DNA from: Sulfurimonas sp. UBA2011
Lineage (GTDB): Bacteria > Campylobacterota > Campylobacteria > Campylobacterales > Sulfurimonadaceae
Assembly (NCBI GenBank): GCA_002335055.1
Contig: DDCH01000014.1
Location: 39,481-103,480 of the forward strand
Length of the DNA: 64,000 bases
Reading direction: 5' to 3'
Both the position numbers and the translations under genes were made by a program. Shown here piece by piece: positions 53,314 to 62,397 of the stretch. The stretch's first letter is position 1; each line of letters opens with the position of its first letter. Under the pieces are notes generated by a model. It ran no database searches. It was not told the origin of the DNA and saw only the letters and a list, made by a program, of their open reading frames with translations.

Positions 53314-54337
53314 GCTGACATTCGCTAACGAAGTGTTTTGCATTTTCAACTGGTACATCAGGAAGTATTCCGTGACCAAGATTAAAGATATGACGTTTAC
53401 CATTCATAACTTTTTGGATTTTCTCTACTGAAGCAGTTGTTTGCTCTTTTGAGTACAGGCGACATGGCTCCATATTTCCTTGAAGAACATACTTGTCACC
53501 AAGTTTTTCGTTTGCATACTCCATCGGAGTAGCCCAGTCAACACCAAAAACATCAAAGTTTCCGTATACCTTGTCATAAAACGCAGGAATACCTTTTGGA
53601 AACATGATAATAGGAATATGTGGATACTTCGCTTTAATGTACTCAGCTATCTCAACCATATAAGACCAAGAGAACTCATCATAGTTATCAACTTCAATAG
53701 CAGCTGCCCATGAGTCAAATATCTGAACAACATCTACACCAGCTTCTATTTGTTTTTCTAAGTAAAGTTTTAAAACTTCTGTTACTTCTCTTAAAATGTT
53801 ATGTAAAAGTTCAGGGTTAGAATACATCATCTTTTTACAGATGTTATAAGTTTTTGTTCCTTGTCCTTCTATCATGTATGTAGCAAGAGTCCAAGGTGCA
53901 CCAGCAAAACCGATAAGGGCAATGTTATCACTGCGTTCGTCAAGTTCTTTACGGAGGATTTTAATAGTGTCAAAAACATAAGTTAGTTTACTTGCAGCTT
54001 CGTCGCCACCAATGAGCTTGTCTAAGTCAGCTTGTGAAGTTAAAGGATCAGAAAACTTTGGTCCCTCACCCTTAACAAAAGAAAGGTCCATTCCCATCTC
54101 ATCAGGAATAACTAAAATATCTGTAAATAAAATTGCAGCGTCAACACCAACGATGTCTAAAGGTTGAATAGTTACAGCAGCAGCAGCCTTAGGATCGTGA
54201 CAAAGGTTAAGAAAGTCTCCAGCTTTTGCACGTAGTTCCATATATTCTGGAAGATAACGACCAGCCTGTCTCATCATCCATACTGGAGTGTATGGTGTCT
54301 CTTTTCCAAAACATGCATCTACAAATATTTTTCCCAT
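53297..54337 (-). CDS. hemE: Uroporphyrinogen decarboxylase
   Basis: Converts uroporphyrinogen III to coproporphyrinogen III in heme synthesis. 346 residues. TPVWMMRQAGRYLPEYMELR (18-37) is the signature, with the R-x-x-x-R substrate arginines; GFAGAPWTLATYMIEGQG and the C-terminal FNLGHGILPDVPVEN are also conserved. It is followed, with overlap, by the radical SAM gene and preceded by yqhA, all on the minus strand. Confidence 0.96.
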   Translation of the reverse strand: MGKIFVDACFGKETPYTPVWMMRQAGRYLPEYMELRAKAGDFLNLCHDPKAAAAVTIQPLDIVGVDAAILFTDILVIPDEMGMDLSFVKGEGPKFSDPLTSQADLDKLIGGDEAASKLTYVFDTIKILRKELDERSDNIALIGFAGAPWTLATYMIEGQGTKTYNICKKMMYSNPELLHNILREVTEVLKLYLEKQIEAGVDVVQIFDSWAAAIEVDNYDEFSWSYMVEIAEYIKAKYPHIPIIMFPKGIPAFYDKVYGNFDVFGVDWATPMEYANEKLGDKYVLQGNMEPCRLYSKEQTTASVEKIQKVMNGKRHIFNLGHGILPDVPVENAKHFVSECQRVSKK

Positions 54338-54367
54338 TCTTATTCCTTAAAATAATTTTCTAACTAA

Positions 54368-54883
54368 TTAATGACTTTTCCCGACTTTACCGAGGAAATA
54401 TAAACCTACGGCTACAGCAGTGATTGAAAGTGCGAAATAGAGCATATCTAAGGCACCATTGTACTGAGTATGTCCAACTTTTTGAAAAAATCCAACTACT
54501 AGTACCATAACGATTACTTTAGAGATTTTATCTTTTAACTGGTCTAGTGAATGAATGGCTAAAATTTTATTGCCTTTGCCTGACTCATCTTTTGCCGCAT
54601 CTATCTCAGAGATAAAAAGCTCATATAAACCAAAAGAGAAAAGAAGCATAACTACACCGATAAGGTATAAATCAACAGCTCCGATAATTCCACCTACAAC
54701 ATCTTCGTGAAATGTCGCTGAATGTTCATGATTGATATACGTGTTGAGAACATATTTTGCACTCTCATAAATATCAATAGAAGCAACTATAAAAAGAATC
54801 ACAGCACCGATAAGACCAAAAACAACAGCCAAAAGTACCATAAATCTTGAAGCCCAAAGACTACTTTCAAAGAATTTATCCAT
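54368..54883 (-). CDS. YqhA/UPF0114 membrane protein
   Basis: 171 residues with four membrane helices (about 14-36, 63-88, 118-136, 143-165). SRFMVLLAVVFGLIGAVILF and DLYLIGVVMLLFSFGLYELF, then ISEIDAAKD, are the family pattern. Function is unknown. It lies 3 bases after asd and 30 before hemE, an order similar to C. jejuni. Confidence 0.87.
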   Translation of the reverse strand: MDKFFESSLWASRFMVLLAVVFGLIGAVILFIVASIDIYESAKYVLNTYINHEHSATFHEDVVGGIIGAVDLYLIGVVMLLFSFGLYELFISEIDAAKDESGKGNKILAIHSLDQLKDKISKVIVMVLVVGFFQKVGHTQYNGALDMLYFALSITAVAVGLYFLGKVGKSH

Positions 54884-54886
54884 TAT

Positions 54887-55927
54887 CTAGATCTCCTCTT
54901 CTTGGAACTCTATCCATTTTTGAGCAATACGTACCGCGTTTGTCGCAGCACCAACTCTAAGGTTGTCAGCTACTACAAAAAGGTGTAACATGTTTTTTGA
55001 ATATAAATCTCTACGAATACGACCAACAAAAGTCTCGTTTTTATCTACACAAGTTGCAGGCATAGGATAAAGTGCTTCGTCAGGATTATCTAAAATAACA
55101 AGATTAGGAGCACGAGATAAAATTTCTCTTGCCTCGTCTGTGTTTACTTCAGAGTCAAAAGTAAGAGTAAGTGCTTCTGCATGACCACGAAGAGTAGGTA
55201 CACGAACACATGTTGCAGAAAGTGCTACATCTTTATTTAAGATTTTAACAGTTTCATTTACCATTTTCATCTCTTCTTTTGTGTAACCATTGTCAGTAAA
55301 TACATCAATCTGAGGAATAACATTAAGAGCTATTTGTTGGTTAAAAGCTTTGTGTTCAGCATCACTAAGAGTAAAAGCAAAAAATGCTTGCATCTGGTGT
55401 ACTAACTCTTCCATAGCAGTTTTTCCAGCACCTGATGTTGCTTGGTAAGTACTTACATCAACTCGAAGTAGGTCATATGCCTCATCAAGAGGTTTAAGTG
55501 TTTGTACCATTTGGATAGTAGAACAGTTAGGATTTGCGATGATACCTGTCTGTCTCCACTTTTTAATATCTTCTGGATTTACTTCAGGAACAACTAAAGG
55601 TGTGTTCTCATCCATTCTAAACTCAGATGTATTGTCAATAACAACGGCTCCCGCTTTTACAGCAGATGGAGCGAACTCAGCACTCACAGATCCACCAGCA
55701 GAAAAAAGAGCTATCTCAATACCGTACTCAGTAAATACATCATGAGTAAGTTCGATAATAGGTAAAGATGCACCATTATACTCAACACTTTTACCAACAC
55801 TTCTTGAACTCGCAAGTGGGATAAGTCTCTCTAGAGGAAAGTCTATCTCAGCTAAGACATTAAGTATCTCTTCTCCAACTGCTCCGTTGGCTCCGACTAT
55901 CGCTACATTATATTTTTTTTGACTCAT
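54887..55927 (-). CDS. asd: Aspartate-semialdehyde dehydrogenase
   Basis: Second step of the aspartate family (lysine, methionine, threonine, diaminopimelate). 346 residues. NVAIVGANGAVGEEILNVL (7-25) binds NADP; IANPNCSTIQMV (about 129-140) holds the catalytic cysteine; TYQATSGAGKTAMEEL and the substrate/histidine motif TLRGHAEALTL complete the site. It supplies lysA in this window. Confidence 0.96.
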   Translation of the reverse strand: MSQKKYNVAIVGANGAVGEEILNVLAEIDFPLERLIPLASSRSVGKSVEYNGASLPIIELTHDVFTEYGIEIALFSAGGSVSAEFAPSAVKAGAVVIDNTSEFRMDENTPLVVPEVNPEDIKKWRQTGIIANPNCSTIQMVQTLKPLDEAYDLLRVDVSTYQATSGAGKTAMEELVHQMQAFFAFTLSDAEHKAFNQQIALNVIPQIDVFTDNGYTKEEMKMVNETVKILNKDVALSATCVRVPTLRGHAEALTLTFDSEVNTDEAREILSRAPNLVILDNPDEALYPMPATCVDKNETFVGRIRRDLYSKNMLHLFVVADNLRVGAATNAVRIAQKWIEFQEEEI

Positions 55928-55952
55928 AATTACTCTCTTTATATTTTATTAT

Positions 55953-57092
55953 TTATTTTCTAATATTCAAAAAGAGTTCATCTTTTTGTATTTCACTTGT
56001 TTCACTTAAAATTACTGAACGTTCAACTACAGAGATAAGTTCTCTAATATTTCCTGGCCAATTGTAGTCGAGTAACTCTGACTTCGCTTCATTTGAAAAT
56101 GTTTTTAATTCAAACGAGTACTTTTCACAGTTACTCTTACAGGTGGCTTCTGCAATTTGTAGTATCTCATCTTTTCTCTCTTTAAGTGGAGGGATATGAA
56201 GAGGAATAGTATTTAAACGGTAGTATAAATCCTCTCTAAAGAGGCCATCTTTTATTTTCTCATCTAAGTTCGCATTTGTAGCGGAAACTACTCGTATATC
56301 TATTTTTATACTCTTTGCTGCACCTAAGCGACGTACTTCTTTTTCTTGTAAAGCACGTAAAAGTTTTGCTTGAACACCATAAGGTATTTCACCTATTTCA
56401 TCTAAAAAAAGTGTACCACCATTTGCTAACTCAAATTGACCAGCTTTTGCTTCACTTGCATCAGTAAATGCACCTTTCTCGAACCCAAATAGTTCACTCT
56501 CTATAAGATTGTCTGGAATAGCAGCCATATTTATAGCGATAAATGGTTTTTTAGCTCGTGGTGAGTTTTTATGGATATATGAAGCAAAAACTTCTTTACC
56601 CACACCACTTTGACCAAGTAGTAAAATACTTGCATCTGTTTTACATGCTTTGTCAGCGATGTTCAGCACTTTTGTAAGTGTATCACTTTTACCTAAAAAT
56701 CCACTGCTAGTTTTTTTAGTTTTTCTTACTGTCTTTTGAAGAGTCTGAACCTTACTCTCACACTTAATCGCACCGATAAGAGCATCAACATCAAAAGGTT
56801 TGAGTAAAAAGTCTTTAACACCTAGGTGGATGGAATCTATAGCCTTTGAGAGTGTCGCGTTTCCAGTCATGATGATAACTTCATAACGGCCATTTAACTC
56901 TTTGACTAGTTCTATACCATCCATACCGGGCATATTTATATCAGTGATAACTAAATCAAAGCTAGAATCAAGACCTTTGAGTGCATCTTTTGCATGTTTA
57001 AATGTTTGAACTTCAAACTCTTTATAATCACTCATAGCGATTTCAAGAGATTTTCTCATATTAATATCATCTTCCACGATTGCAATTTTCAA
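55953..57092 (-). CDS. flgR: Sigma-54-dependent response regulator FlgR
   Basis: Activates sigma-54 flagellar (rod-hook) genes on signal from the kinase FlgS. 379 residues: a receiver (1-118; phospho-acceptor in VITDINMPGMDG, K-P in FLLKPFD), and a central AAA+ domain with Walker A LLGQSGVGKE, the sigma-54 contact loop GAFTDA and GGTLFLDEIGEIP. It ends at NIRK without a FIS-type DNA-binding domain, as in Helicobacter pylori FlgR. It probably acts without an enhancer. Upstream on the same strand are flgQ, flgP and gyrA. Confidence 0.92.
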   Translation of the reverse strand: MKIAIVEDDINMRKSLEIAMSDYKEFEVQTFKHAKDALKGLDSSFDLVITDINMPGMDGIELVKELNGRYEVIIMTGNATLSKAIDSIHLGVKDFLLKPFDVDALIGAIKCESKVQTLQKTVRKTKKTSSGFLGKSDTLTKVLNIADKACKTDASILLLGQSGVGKEVFASYIHKNSPRAKKPFIAINMAAIPDNLIESELFGFEKGAFTDASEAKAGQFELANGGTLFLDEIGEIPYGVQAKLLRALQEKEVRRLGAAKSIKIDIRVVSATNANLDEKIKDGLFREDLYYRLNTIPLHIPPLKERKDEILQIAEATCKSNCEKYSFELKTFSNEAKSELLDYNWPGNIRELISVVERSVILSETSEIQKDELFLNIRK

Positions 57093-57111
57093 TTGATGTC
57101 CTATTCTATGC

Positions 57112-57465
57112 CTACTTTAATGGTGAAATTCTAACAAAATTATCATTAAAATCGACTTTGAAGCATCTAGTTTTGAGTATGAGAATAGTTGTAGAAGTAT
57201 ATTGAAAGTTGATTGTACTATCTTTATGCTCTACGATTAGGCCTAGTTTATGTATGTAGTCTATAAATTTCTCTTTGTTGTGTTCGAGAATTTTTTTAAG
57301 GTTTTTATCGTCTCGTGTTTCAAATATGATTGGATTGTATGTTTTACCATCACATTTTTGCATAGCATGAGAAATTTTTAGTGTTTCATTATGAAGGGTG
57401 GCATTTTTAACGAGGTATTCACTTGCATTAGCTGCAAGTGAAAGAAGAAAAAAAAGAAGGCTTAC
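57112..57465 (-). CDS. flgQ: Probable flagellar motility protein FlgQ (start codon missing)
   Basis: The frame ends at 57112 and has an in-frame ATG at 57363 (83 aa), but upstream of that it reads SLLFFLLSLAANASEYLV and KNATLHNETLKISHA, a signal peptide and the start of the mature protein. The natural start would be at 57465, where the codon is GTA and the previous gene's TAA overlaps it. No ATG, GTG or TTG precedes the signal peptide. By position between flgR and the flgP-like gene it corresponds to FlgQ, a small envelope protein needed for motility in C. jejuni. It may be inactive or use a rare start. Confidence 0.55.
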   Translation of the reverse strand, partial: VSLLFFLLSLAANASEYLVKNATLHNETLKISHAMQKCDGKTYNPIIFETRDDKNLKKILEHNKEKFIDYIHKLGLIVEHKDSTINFQYTSTTILILKTRCFKVDFNDNFVRISPLK

Positions 57466-57877
57466 TTGAACTGAGCGTGAGATATTACAATCTCCATTTC
57501 AACTTCACAAAGTCCTTCTTTAAATGTAGTTTCAACGATATTTGCATTTCTAACTATTGCAGCAACTGAAGTACGAATAGTTGAACGTTTTACCATCATG
57601 TTTTTGATAAGGTCTTGACCATCAATACGGACACCTTTTACTTTTTCTGCAATTAGTCTGTAAGCATCTACTTGTGCTGACTCAACATTACTAACTTCAG
57701 CAATAACTGGTGCCACATGTTGAAGTGCTTTTTCACTACTAGAGTGATCTTTAGTACATACTTGATAGTTTACATTTATTGTAGATGTACTGTTACAGTC
57801 TCTGTTTTCATTTGAGGTTTATCTGCACTTAAAGTAGTAGCACTAAGAATCGTTACTAAGATTAATTAATATTTCAT
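57462..57877 (-). pseudogene. flgP: Broken flgP-like LPP20-family gene
   Basis: The last part (open from GTG 57716, 84 aa) reads NVESAQVDAYRLIAEKVKGV and IVRNANIVETTFKEGLCEVE, the LPP20-type domain. Upstream in the same frame there is more: NSTSTINVNYQVCTKDHSSS, without a start. In another frame ATG 57877 gives M-K-Y-stop, then LILVTILSATTLSADKPQ, a signal peptide, then TETVTVHLQ and a stop. So an early stop and a later frameshift interrupt one secreted protein of about 135 residues. Place (after gyrA, before flgQ-flgR) and domain match FlgP, the basal-disk protein of Campylobacter flagella. Confidence 0.7.
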
Positions 57878-57924
57878 ATAGTATTCTTAAAGGGTGCACT
57901 TTGCTCCCCGTTGTTCTATTCAAA

Positions 57925-57960
57925 GAGACTAAGTAAATACTATTCTAGTATTAGTGTCTC
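57925..57960 (-). terminator. Possible terminator at the end of gyrA
   Basis: An imperfect hairpin: outer GAGAC/GTCTC and inner AATACTA-ttc-TAGTATT, with the gyrA stop inside. On the minus strand TTTG follows. It could terminate gyrA transcripts or stabilise their 3' end. Confidence 0.45.
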
Positions 57961-60420
57961 TGAACCTTCTTCAGTTTCATTTTCATCTTTCTCTTCTTTT
58001 GGACAACGTGAAATGGATGCAACATCATCACCTTTAACGATATACACACCAGATGTATTACGGCTAGATTTTGAGATAGTTTGCATATCTACACGAATCA
58101 TTTTACCACTTTTTGTAAGTGCCATCATATCCATCTCTTCATCAACCATAAGACAACCAATGATATTTTTACCAGTTTTAGCTGTCATTTTCATAGCAAT
58201 AACACCAGAACCACCACGGTTAGTAAGTCTGTACTCACCAGCATCAGTACGTTTACCAATACCTTTTCCAGCAATCATAAGAATTTCTTGCTCATCAGTA
58301 GCGATGATATTAGCATCAACTACTTCATCATCCTCATGTTTGAACTTGATACCACGCACACCACGAGTTGAACGACCTTGTTCACGAGTTTTTTCAATCT
58401 CAAACTTAATACACTGTGCAAATTTTGTAACTATGAAAAGGTACTTAATATCTTGGTTAGCAATTTTAGCTGTGATTAACTCATCATCTTTATCAAGAAC
58501 AATTGCACGAACACCATTACTTCTAATATTACTAAATTCACTTAGGTTTGTACGTTTGACAACACCGTTTTTAGTAAAGAAAACAAGACCTTTATCTTCA
58601 CTAAAGTCAGTTGTAGGAATGATAGACTGAATTTTCTCACCTGCTACAAGGTTGATAAGGTTTACAACTGCCTTACCTTTAGCAATACGAGACCCTTCAG
58701 GTATACGGTACACTTTTAACCAGTGTAGTTGACCACGGTCAGTTACAAAGAGTAGAGTATCGTGAGTGTTACAAGTAAAGAAATTTTCTATAAAGTCATC
58801 GTCATAAGTTGTAACAGCCGTTTTACCTTTACCACCGCGTTTTTGTTTCTCATAAGCAGCTAGAGGTACACGCTTGATATAACCACGGTGAGTAATAGTA
58901 ACTACCATTGGCTCATTTGGAATGAGGTCTTCGATATCGATGTCATCATAATCATCTTCAACATCAGTACGACGTCCTTCAGTATATGTTGCAGATACTT
59001 CATCAAATTCTTCAGAGATGATACCATTAAGTACATCTTCACTTTTAAGGATAGATTCAAGATAGTTTATGAGTTCTACGAGTTCTGCTAATTCTTCTTC
59101 GATTTTTTTGATTTGTAGACCAGTTAAACGTCCCAGTCTCATAGCAACAATGCTTGCTGCTTGAATCTCAGAGAAATCATACTCAGAAACTAAATTATCT
59201 TTAGCATTTTCTTCATCCTCTGAAGCACGAATAGTTTTGATAACTTTATCAATAATATCTATAGCTTTTCTAAGTCCCTCTAAAATATGTGCACGAGCTT
59301 TTGCTTTTTCAAGATCAAAAATAGTACGACGAATGATTACAGTTTTACGGTGATTTATAAACTGCTTAAGGATTTCTATAATTCCAAAAATACGAGGCTC
59401 TTGGTTTAAGATAGATAACATGATAATACCAAAAGTAGTTTGCATACTAGTCTGTTTGAAAAGATTGTTAAGTACTATTTCACTCATTGCATCGCGTTTA
59501 AGCTCGATAACAACACGCATACCATCACGATCAGACTCATCACGGATAAGTGAAACACCATCTATCATTTTGTCTTTTACTAGATTTGCAATGTTCTCAA
59601 TAAGACGAGACTTATTTACTTGGTAAGGTAACTCATCGATAATGATAATCTCTTTTTTAGCAGTCTGCTCGATATGTGTCTTTGCTCGAACTTTAATACG
59701 TCCACGACCAGACTCATATGCTTCTGTAATACCTTTTTTACCAAAGATGATTCCACCTGTTGGAAAGTCTGGGGCTTTAACATGTTCCATAACTTCAGGA
59801 AGTGTTATTTTAGGGTTAGCAAGAAGTGCTTTAAGTGCATTCATGATTTCAGTAGGGTTATGAGGAGGAATATTTGTCGCCATACCAACTGCGATTCCTG
59901 AAGAACCGTTAATAAGTAGGTTTGGAACACGAGTAGGCATTACATCTGGCTCTTTTGTTGTTCCATCGTAGTTATCTGTCATATTTACTGTGTTTTTTTC
60001 TAAATCTTTAAGAAGTTCACCAGCATACTTTGTCATACGAGCTTCAGTATATCTCATAGCTGCAGCAGAGTCACCATCTACAGAACCAAAGTTTCCTTGA
60101 CCGTCTACAAGTTCCATTCTCATTGAGAAGTCTTGCGCCATACGAACAAGTGCATCATAAACAGAGTTATCACCGTGTGGGTGGTACTGACCGATAACAT
60201 CACCAACGATACGTGCTGATTTTTTAAACTTTGCACCATGAGAAAGGTTGAGTTTATCCATCGCATATAGTATACGTCTATGTACAGGTTTTAGTCCATC
60301 TCTTACATCTGGTAAGGCACGTCCTACAATAACACTCATTGAGTAGTCAAGGTAAGAGTTTTGAAGAGTTGTTTCTATATTTATCTGTTGTATGTCGTCA
60401 TTATTTAGCAAGTCGCTCAT
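57940..60420 (-). CDS. gyrA: DNA gyrase subunit A
   Basis: Introduces negative supercoils with GyrB. 826 residues. The winged-helix domain has HPHGDNSVYDALVRMAQDFS with Asn at the quinolone-resistance position that is Ser in E. coli and is naturally Asn in H. pylori. The catalytic tyrosine is in AAMRYTEARM. A coiled coil follows, then the six-bladed C-terminal domain with the GyrA box QKRGGKG that marks gyrase rather than topoisomerase IV. The C-terminal tail is acidic. It is upstream of the flgP-flgQ-flgR genes. Confidence 0.97.
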   Translation of the reverse strand: MSDLLNNDDIQQINIETTLQNSYLDYSMSVIVGRALPDVRDGLKPVHRRILYAMDKLNLSHGAKFKKSARIVGDVIGQYHPHGDNSVYDALVRMAQDFSMRMELVDGQGNFGSVDGDSAAAMRYTEARMTKYAGELLKDLEKNTVNMTDNYDGTTKEPDVMPTRVPNLLINGSSGIAVGMATNIPPHNPTEIMNALKALLANPKITLPEVMEHVKAPDFPTGGIIFGKKGITEAYESGRGRIKVRAKTHIEQTAKKEIIIIDELPYQVNKSRLIENIANLVKDKMIDGVSLIRDESDRDGMRVVIELKRDAMSEIVLNNLFKQTSMQTTFGIIMLSILNQEPRIFGIIEILKQFINHRKTVIIRRTIFDLEKAKARAHILEGLRKAIDIIDKVIKTIRASEDEENAKDNLVSEYDFSEIQAASIVAMRLGRLTGLQIKKIEEELAELVELINYLESILKSEDVLNGIISEEFDEVSATYTEGRRTDVEDDYDDIDIEDLIPNEPMVVTITHRGYIKRVPLAAYEKQKRGGKGKTAVTTYDDDFIENFFTCNTHDTLLFVTDRGQLHWLKVYRIPEGSRIAKGKAVVNLINLVAGEKIQSIIPTTDFSEDKGLVFFTKNGVVKRTNLSEFSNIRSNGVRAIVLDKDDELITAKIANQDIKYLFIVTKFAQCIKFEIEKTREQGRSTRGVRGIKFKHEDDEVVDANIIATDEQEILMIAGKGIGKRTDAGEYRLTNRGGSGVIAMKMTAKTGKNIIGCLMVDEEMDMMALTKSGKMIRVDMQTISKSSRNTSGVYIVKGDDVASISRCPKEEKDENETEEGSETLILE

Positions 60421-60612
60421 TAATACACCCTATTAGATTTAAGAATAATTTTGATTATAATATCTAAAAATATCTTAAGGATATCTATATTTACTCTGAA
60501 ATATTTTAATTATTGTATAGCTAAAAAATGATTAAAAATTAAGCAATATAAAAAATAATAATGAAAGATTTTATGTCATACTTAATTTGAAATTATAAAA
60601 AAAAGGATTCAC

Positions 60613-61917
60613 ATGAAGAAATGGCTTGTAGTATTAGCACTTGCTTTACCATCTTTATCATTTGCTGAAGCTACACTAGATACGGGAGATACTGCATGGA
60701 TGATGATGTCTACTGCATTAGTATTACTTATGACACCAGCTGGTCTTGCACTATTCTATGGTGGTATGACAAGAAGTAAAAATGTATTAAATACATATGC
60801 TATGGTTTTTGGATCATTTGTGGTAGCATTTGTGGTATGGATTATTGCAGGTTACTCAATCGCATTTGGAACAGCTGAGTCGGCTACAGTTCAAAAGGTA
60901 ATAGGTGGATTTGGACATGTAATGTTAAGTGGTATTGCTTGGAATGACCTTAGTGGTACATACCCTACTTATATATTTGTTGTGTTTCAAGGTACATTTG
61001 CTGCTATTACTGTTGCAATCGCTTCTGGTTCAGTTATTGAACGAATTCAGTTTTCTACATGGTTAGTGTTCGTTGCTCTTTGGGGACTCGTAGTTTATGC
61101 TCCAATTACACATATGGTGTGGGGTGGAGAGGGCGCTTACCTTTTTGACGCTGGTGCTTTAGACTTCGCTGGTGGTACTGTTGTTCATATGAATGGTGGT
61201 TTAGCTGGTTTAGTTCTTGGTATTTTAGTTGGTAAACGTGTTGGTTACCCTAAAACTGCAATGAAGCCCGCAAGTGTTATGCTTACTGCTTTAGGTGCTG
61301 CTATACTATGGTTTGGTTGGTATGGATTTAATGGTGGTTCTGCATTTGGTGCAAATGCAATCGCTGGCTTAGCTTTCTTAACTACTACTCTTGCCACTGC
61401 AGTTGCTGCAATCACATGGATGCTTGCTGAGTGGGTAATTTACAAAAAACCAACTCTTTTAGGTCTTGCTTCAGGTGCTGTTGCCGGTCTAGTTGCTATT
61501 ACTCCTGCTGCTGGTTTCGTTGACGCTTCTGGTGCTATTATCTTAGGTGCTAGTGGCTCGTTATTTGCTTTTTGGGGTGTTACTGTACTTAAAAAGAAAC
61601 TTGGTTATGATGATTCTTTAGATGCTTTTGGTATCCACTTCTTAGCTGGTTTATTTGGTGCTCTTGCAACTGCATTTTTGGCTGTAAAAGATAACGATTT
61701 ACTATGGGATGGACCACTAAAAGAGTCTGGAGACAGAATGGGTCAATTCCTGGTTCAAGTTGAATCAGTTATAGTTGTTGGTCTATTTACATTAATTGGT
61801 ACTGTTGTAGTTTATTATATTGCTACTGCATTAACTGGTGGGTCTCGTGTAGATGAAGAGAGCGAGACTATTGGTCTTGATGAATCAGTTCACGGCGAAA
61901 AATACACTAACTTTTAA
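60613..61917 (+). CDS. amt: Ammonium transporter Amt
   Basis: Trimeric inner-membrane ammonium channel. 434 residues: a signal-like N-terminus (MKKWLVVLALALPSLSFAEA) then eleven membrane helices. DTAWMMMSTALVLLMTPAG is the family start; VVHMNGGLAGLVLGILVGKR and FGIHFLAGLFGALATAF contain the two pore histidines. The cytoplasmic tail is acidic. The PII gene follows, so its channel is likely gated by PII. The 192-base gap before it (from 60421) is AT-rich, with no sigma-54 -24/-12 motif that I can see. Confidence 0.96.
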   Translation: MKKWLVVLALALPSLSFAEATLDTGDTAWMMMSTALVLLMTPAGLALFYGGMTRSKNVLNTYAMVFGSFVVAFVVWIIAGYSIAFGTAESATVQKVIGGFGHVMLSGIAWNDLSGTYPTYIFVVFQGTFAAITVAIASGSVIERIQFSTWLVFVALWGLVVYAPITHMVWGGEGAYLFDAGALDFAGGTVVHMNGGLAGLVLGILVGKRVGYPKTAMKPASVMLTALGAAILWFGWYGFNGGSAFGANAIAGLAFLTTTLATAVAAITWMLAEWVIYKKPTLLGLASGAVAGLVAITPAAGFVDASGAIILGASGSLFAFWGVTVLKKKLGYDDSLDAFGIHFLAGLFGALATAFLAVKDNDLLWDGPLKESGDRMGQFLVQVESVIVVGLFTLIGTVVVYYIATALTGGSRVDEESETIGLDESVHGEKYTNF

Positions 61918-61956
61918 TAGAGTGAGTGTATATAAAATAATTTTTAAGGATCAAAA

Positions 61957-62295
61957 ATGAAAAAAATTGAAGCAATAATTAAACCCTTCAAATTAGAAGA
62001 TGTAAAAGATGCATTAGCTGAAATCGGAATCACTGGAATGACTGTAAGTGAAGTTAAGGGTTACGGTTCTCAAAAAGGTCATTCAGAACTATATCGTGGT
62101 GCTGAATATGTTGTAGACTTTTTACCAAAAATCAAAATGGAAATGATTGTTTCTGAAGATATGGTAAAGAAAACTACAAACACTATTGTTGAAGTTGCTC
62201 GTACGGGTAAAATAGGTGATGGTAAAATATTTGTAAGTGACATCGAAAAAATCATCCGTATTCGTACTGGTGAAGAAGATAGCGAAGCTATCTAG
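61957..62295 (+). CDS. Nitrogen regulatory protein PII (GlnB/GlnK)
   Basis: 112 residues. KIEAIIKPFKLEDVKDALAE is the PII start, the T-loop has KGYGSQKGHSELYRGAEYVV with the uridylylation-site tyrosine of SELYRG, and VRTGKIGDGKIFVSDIEKIIRIRTGE forms the ATP-binding B and C loops. It senses 2-oxoglutarate and ATP/ADP and, being next to amt, probably plugs the channel when nitrogen is plentiful (the GlnK role). Confidence 0.95.
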   Translation: MKKIEAIIKPFKLEDVKDALAEIGITGMTVSEVKGYGSQKGHSELYRGAEYVVDFLPKIKMEMIVSEDMVKKTTNTIVEVARTGKIGDGKIFVSDIEKIIRIRTGEEDSEAI

Positions 62296-62315
62296 TTTAT
62301 ACCTTTATACATTGA

Positions 62316-62340
62316 GTATGCTTTTGCATACGCAATTTTT
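62316..62340 (+). terminator. Rho-independent terminator of amt-PII
   Basis: GTATGC-TTTT-GCATAC followed by GCAATTTTT, 20 bases after the PII stop: a perfect 6-bp stem, a 4-base loop and a T-run. Confidence 0.65.
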
Positions 62341-62397
62341 ACACACACTACTCATAACTTAACACTTCTGTAACACTTATTTTGATAATATTCCTTT

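Noticed and set aside
60421..60612. Possible sigma-54 promoter before amt
   Set aside because: I searched by eye for TGGC-N8-TTGC and found none; only AT-rich DNA is present.
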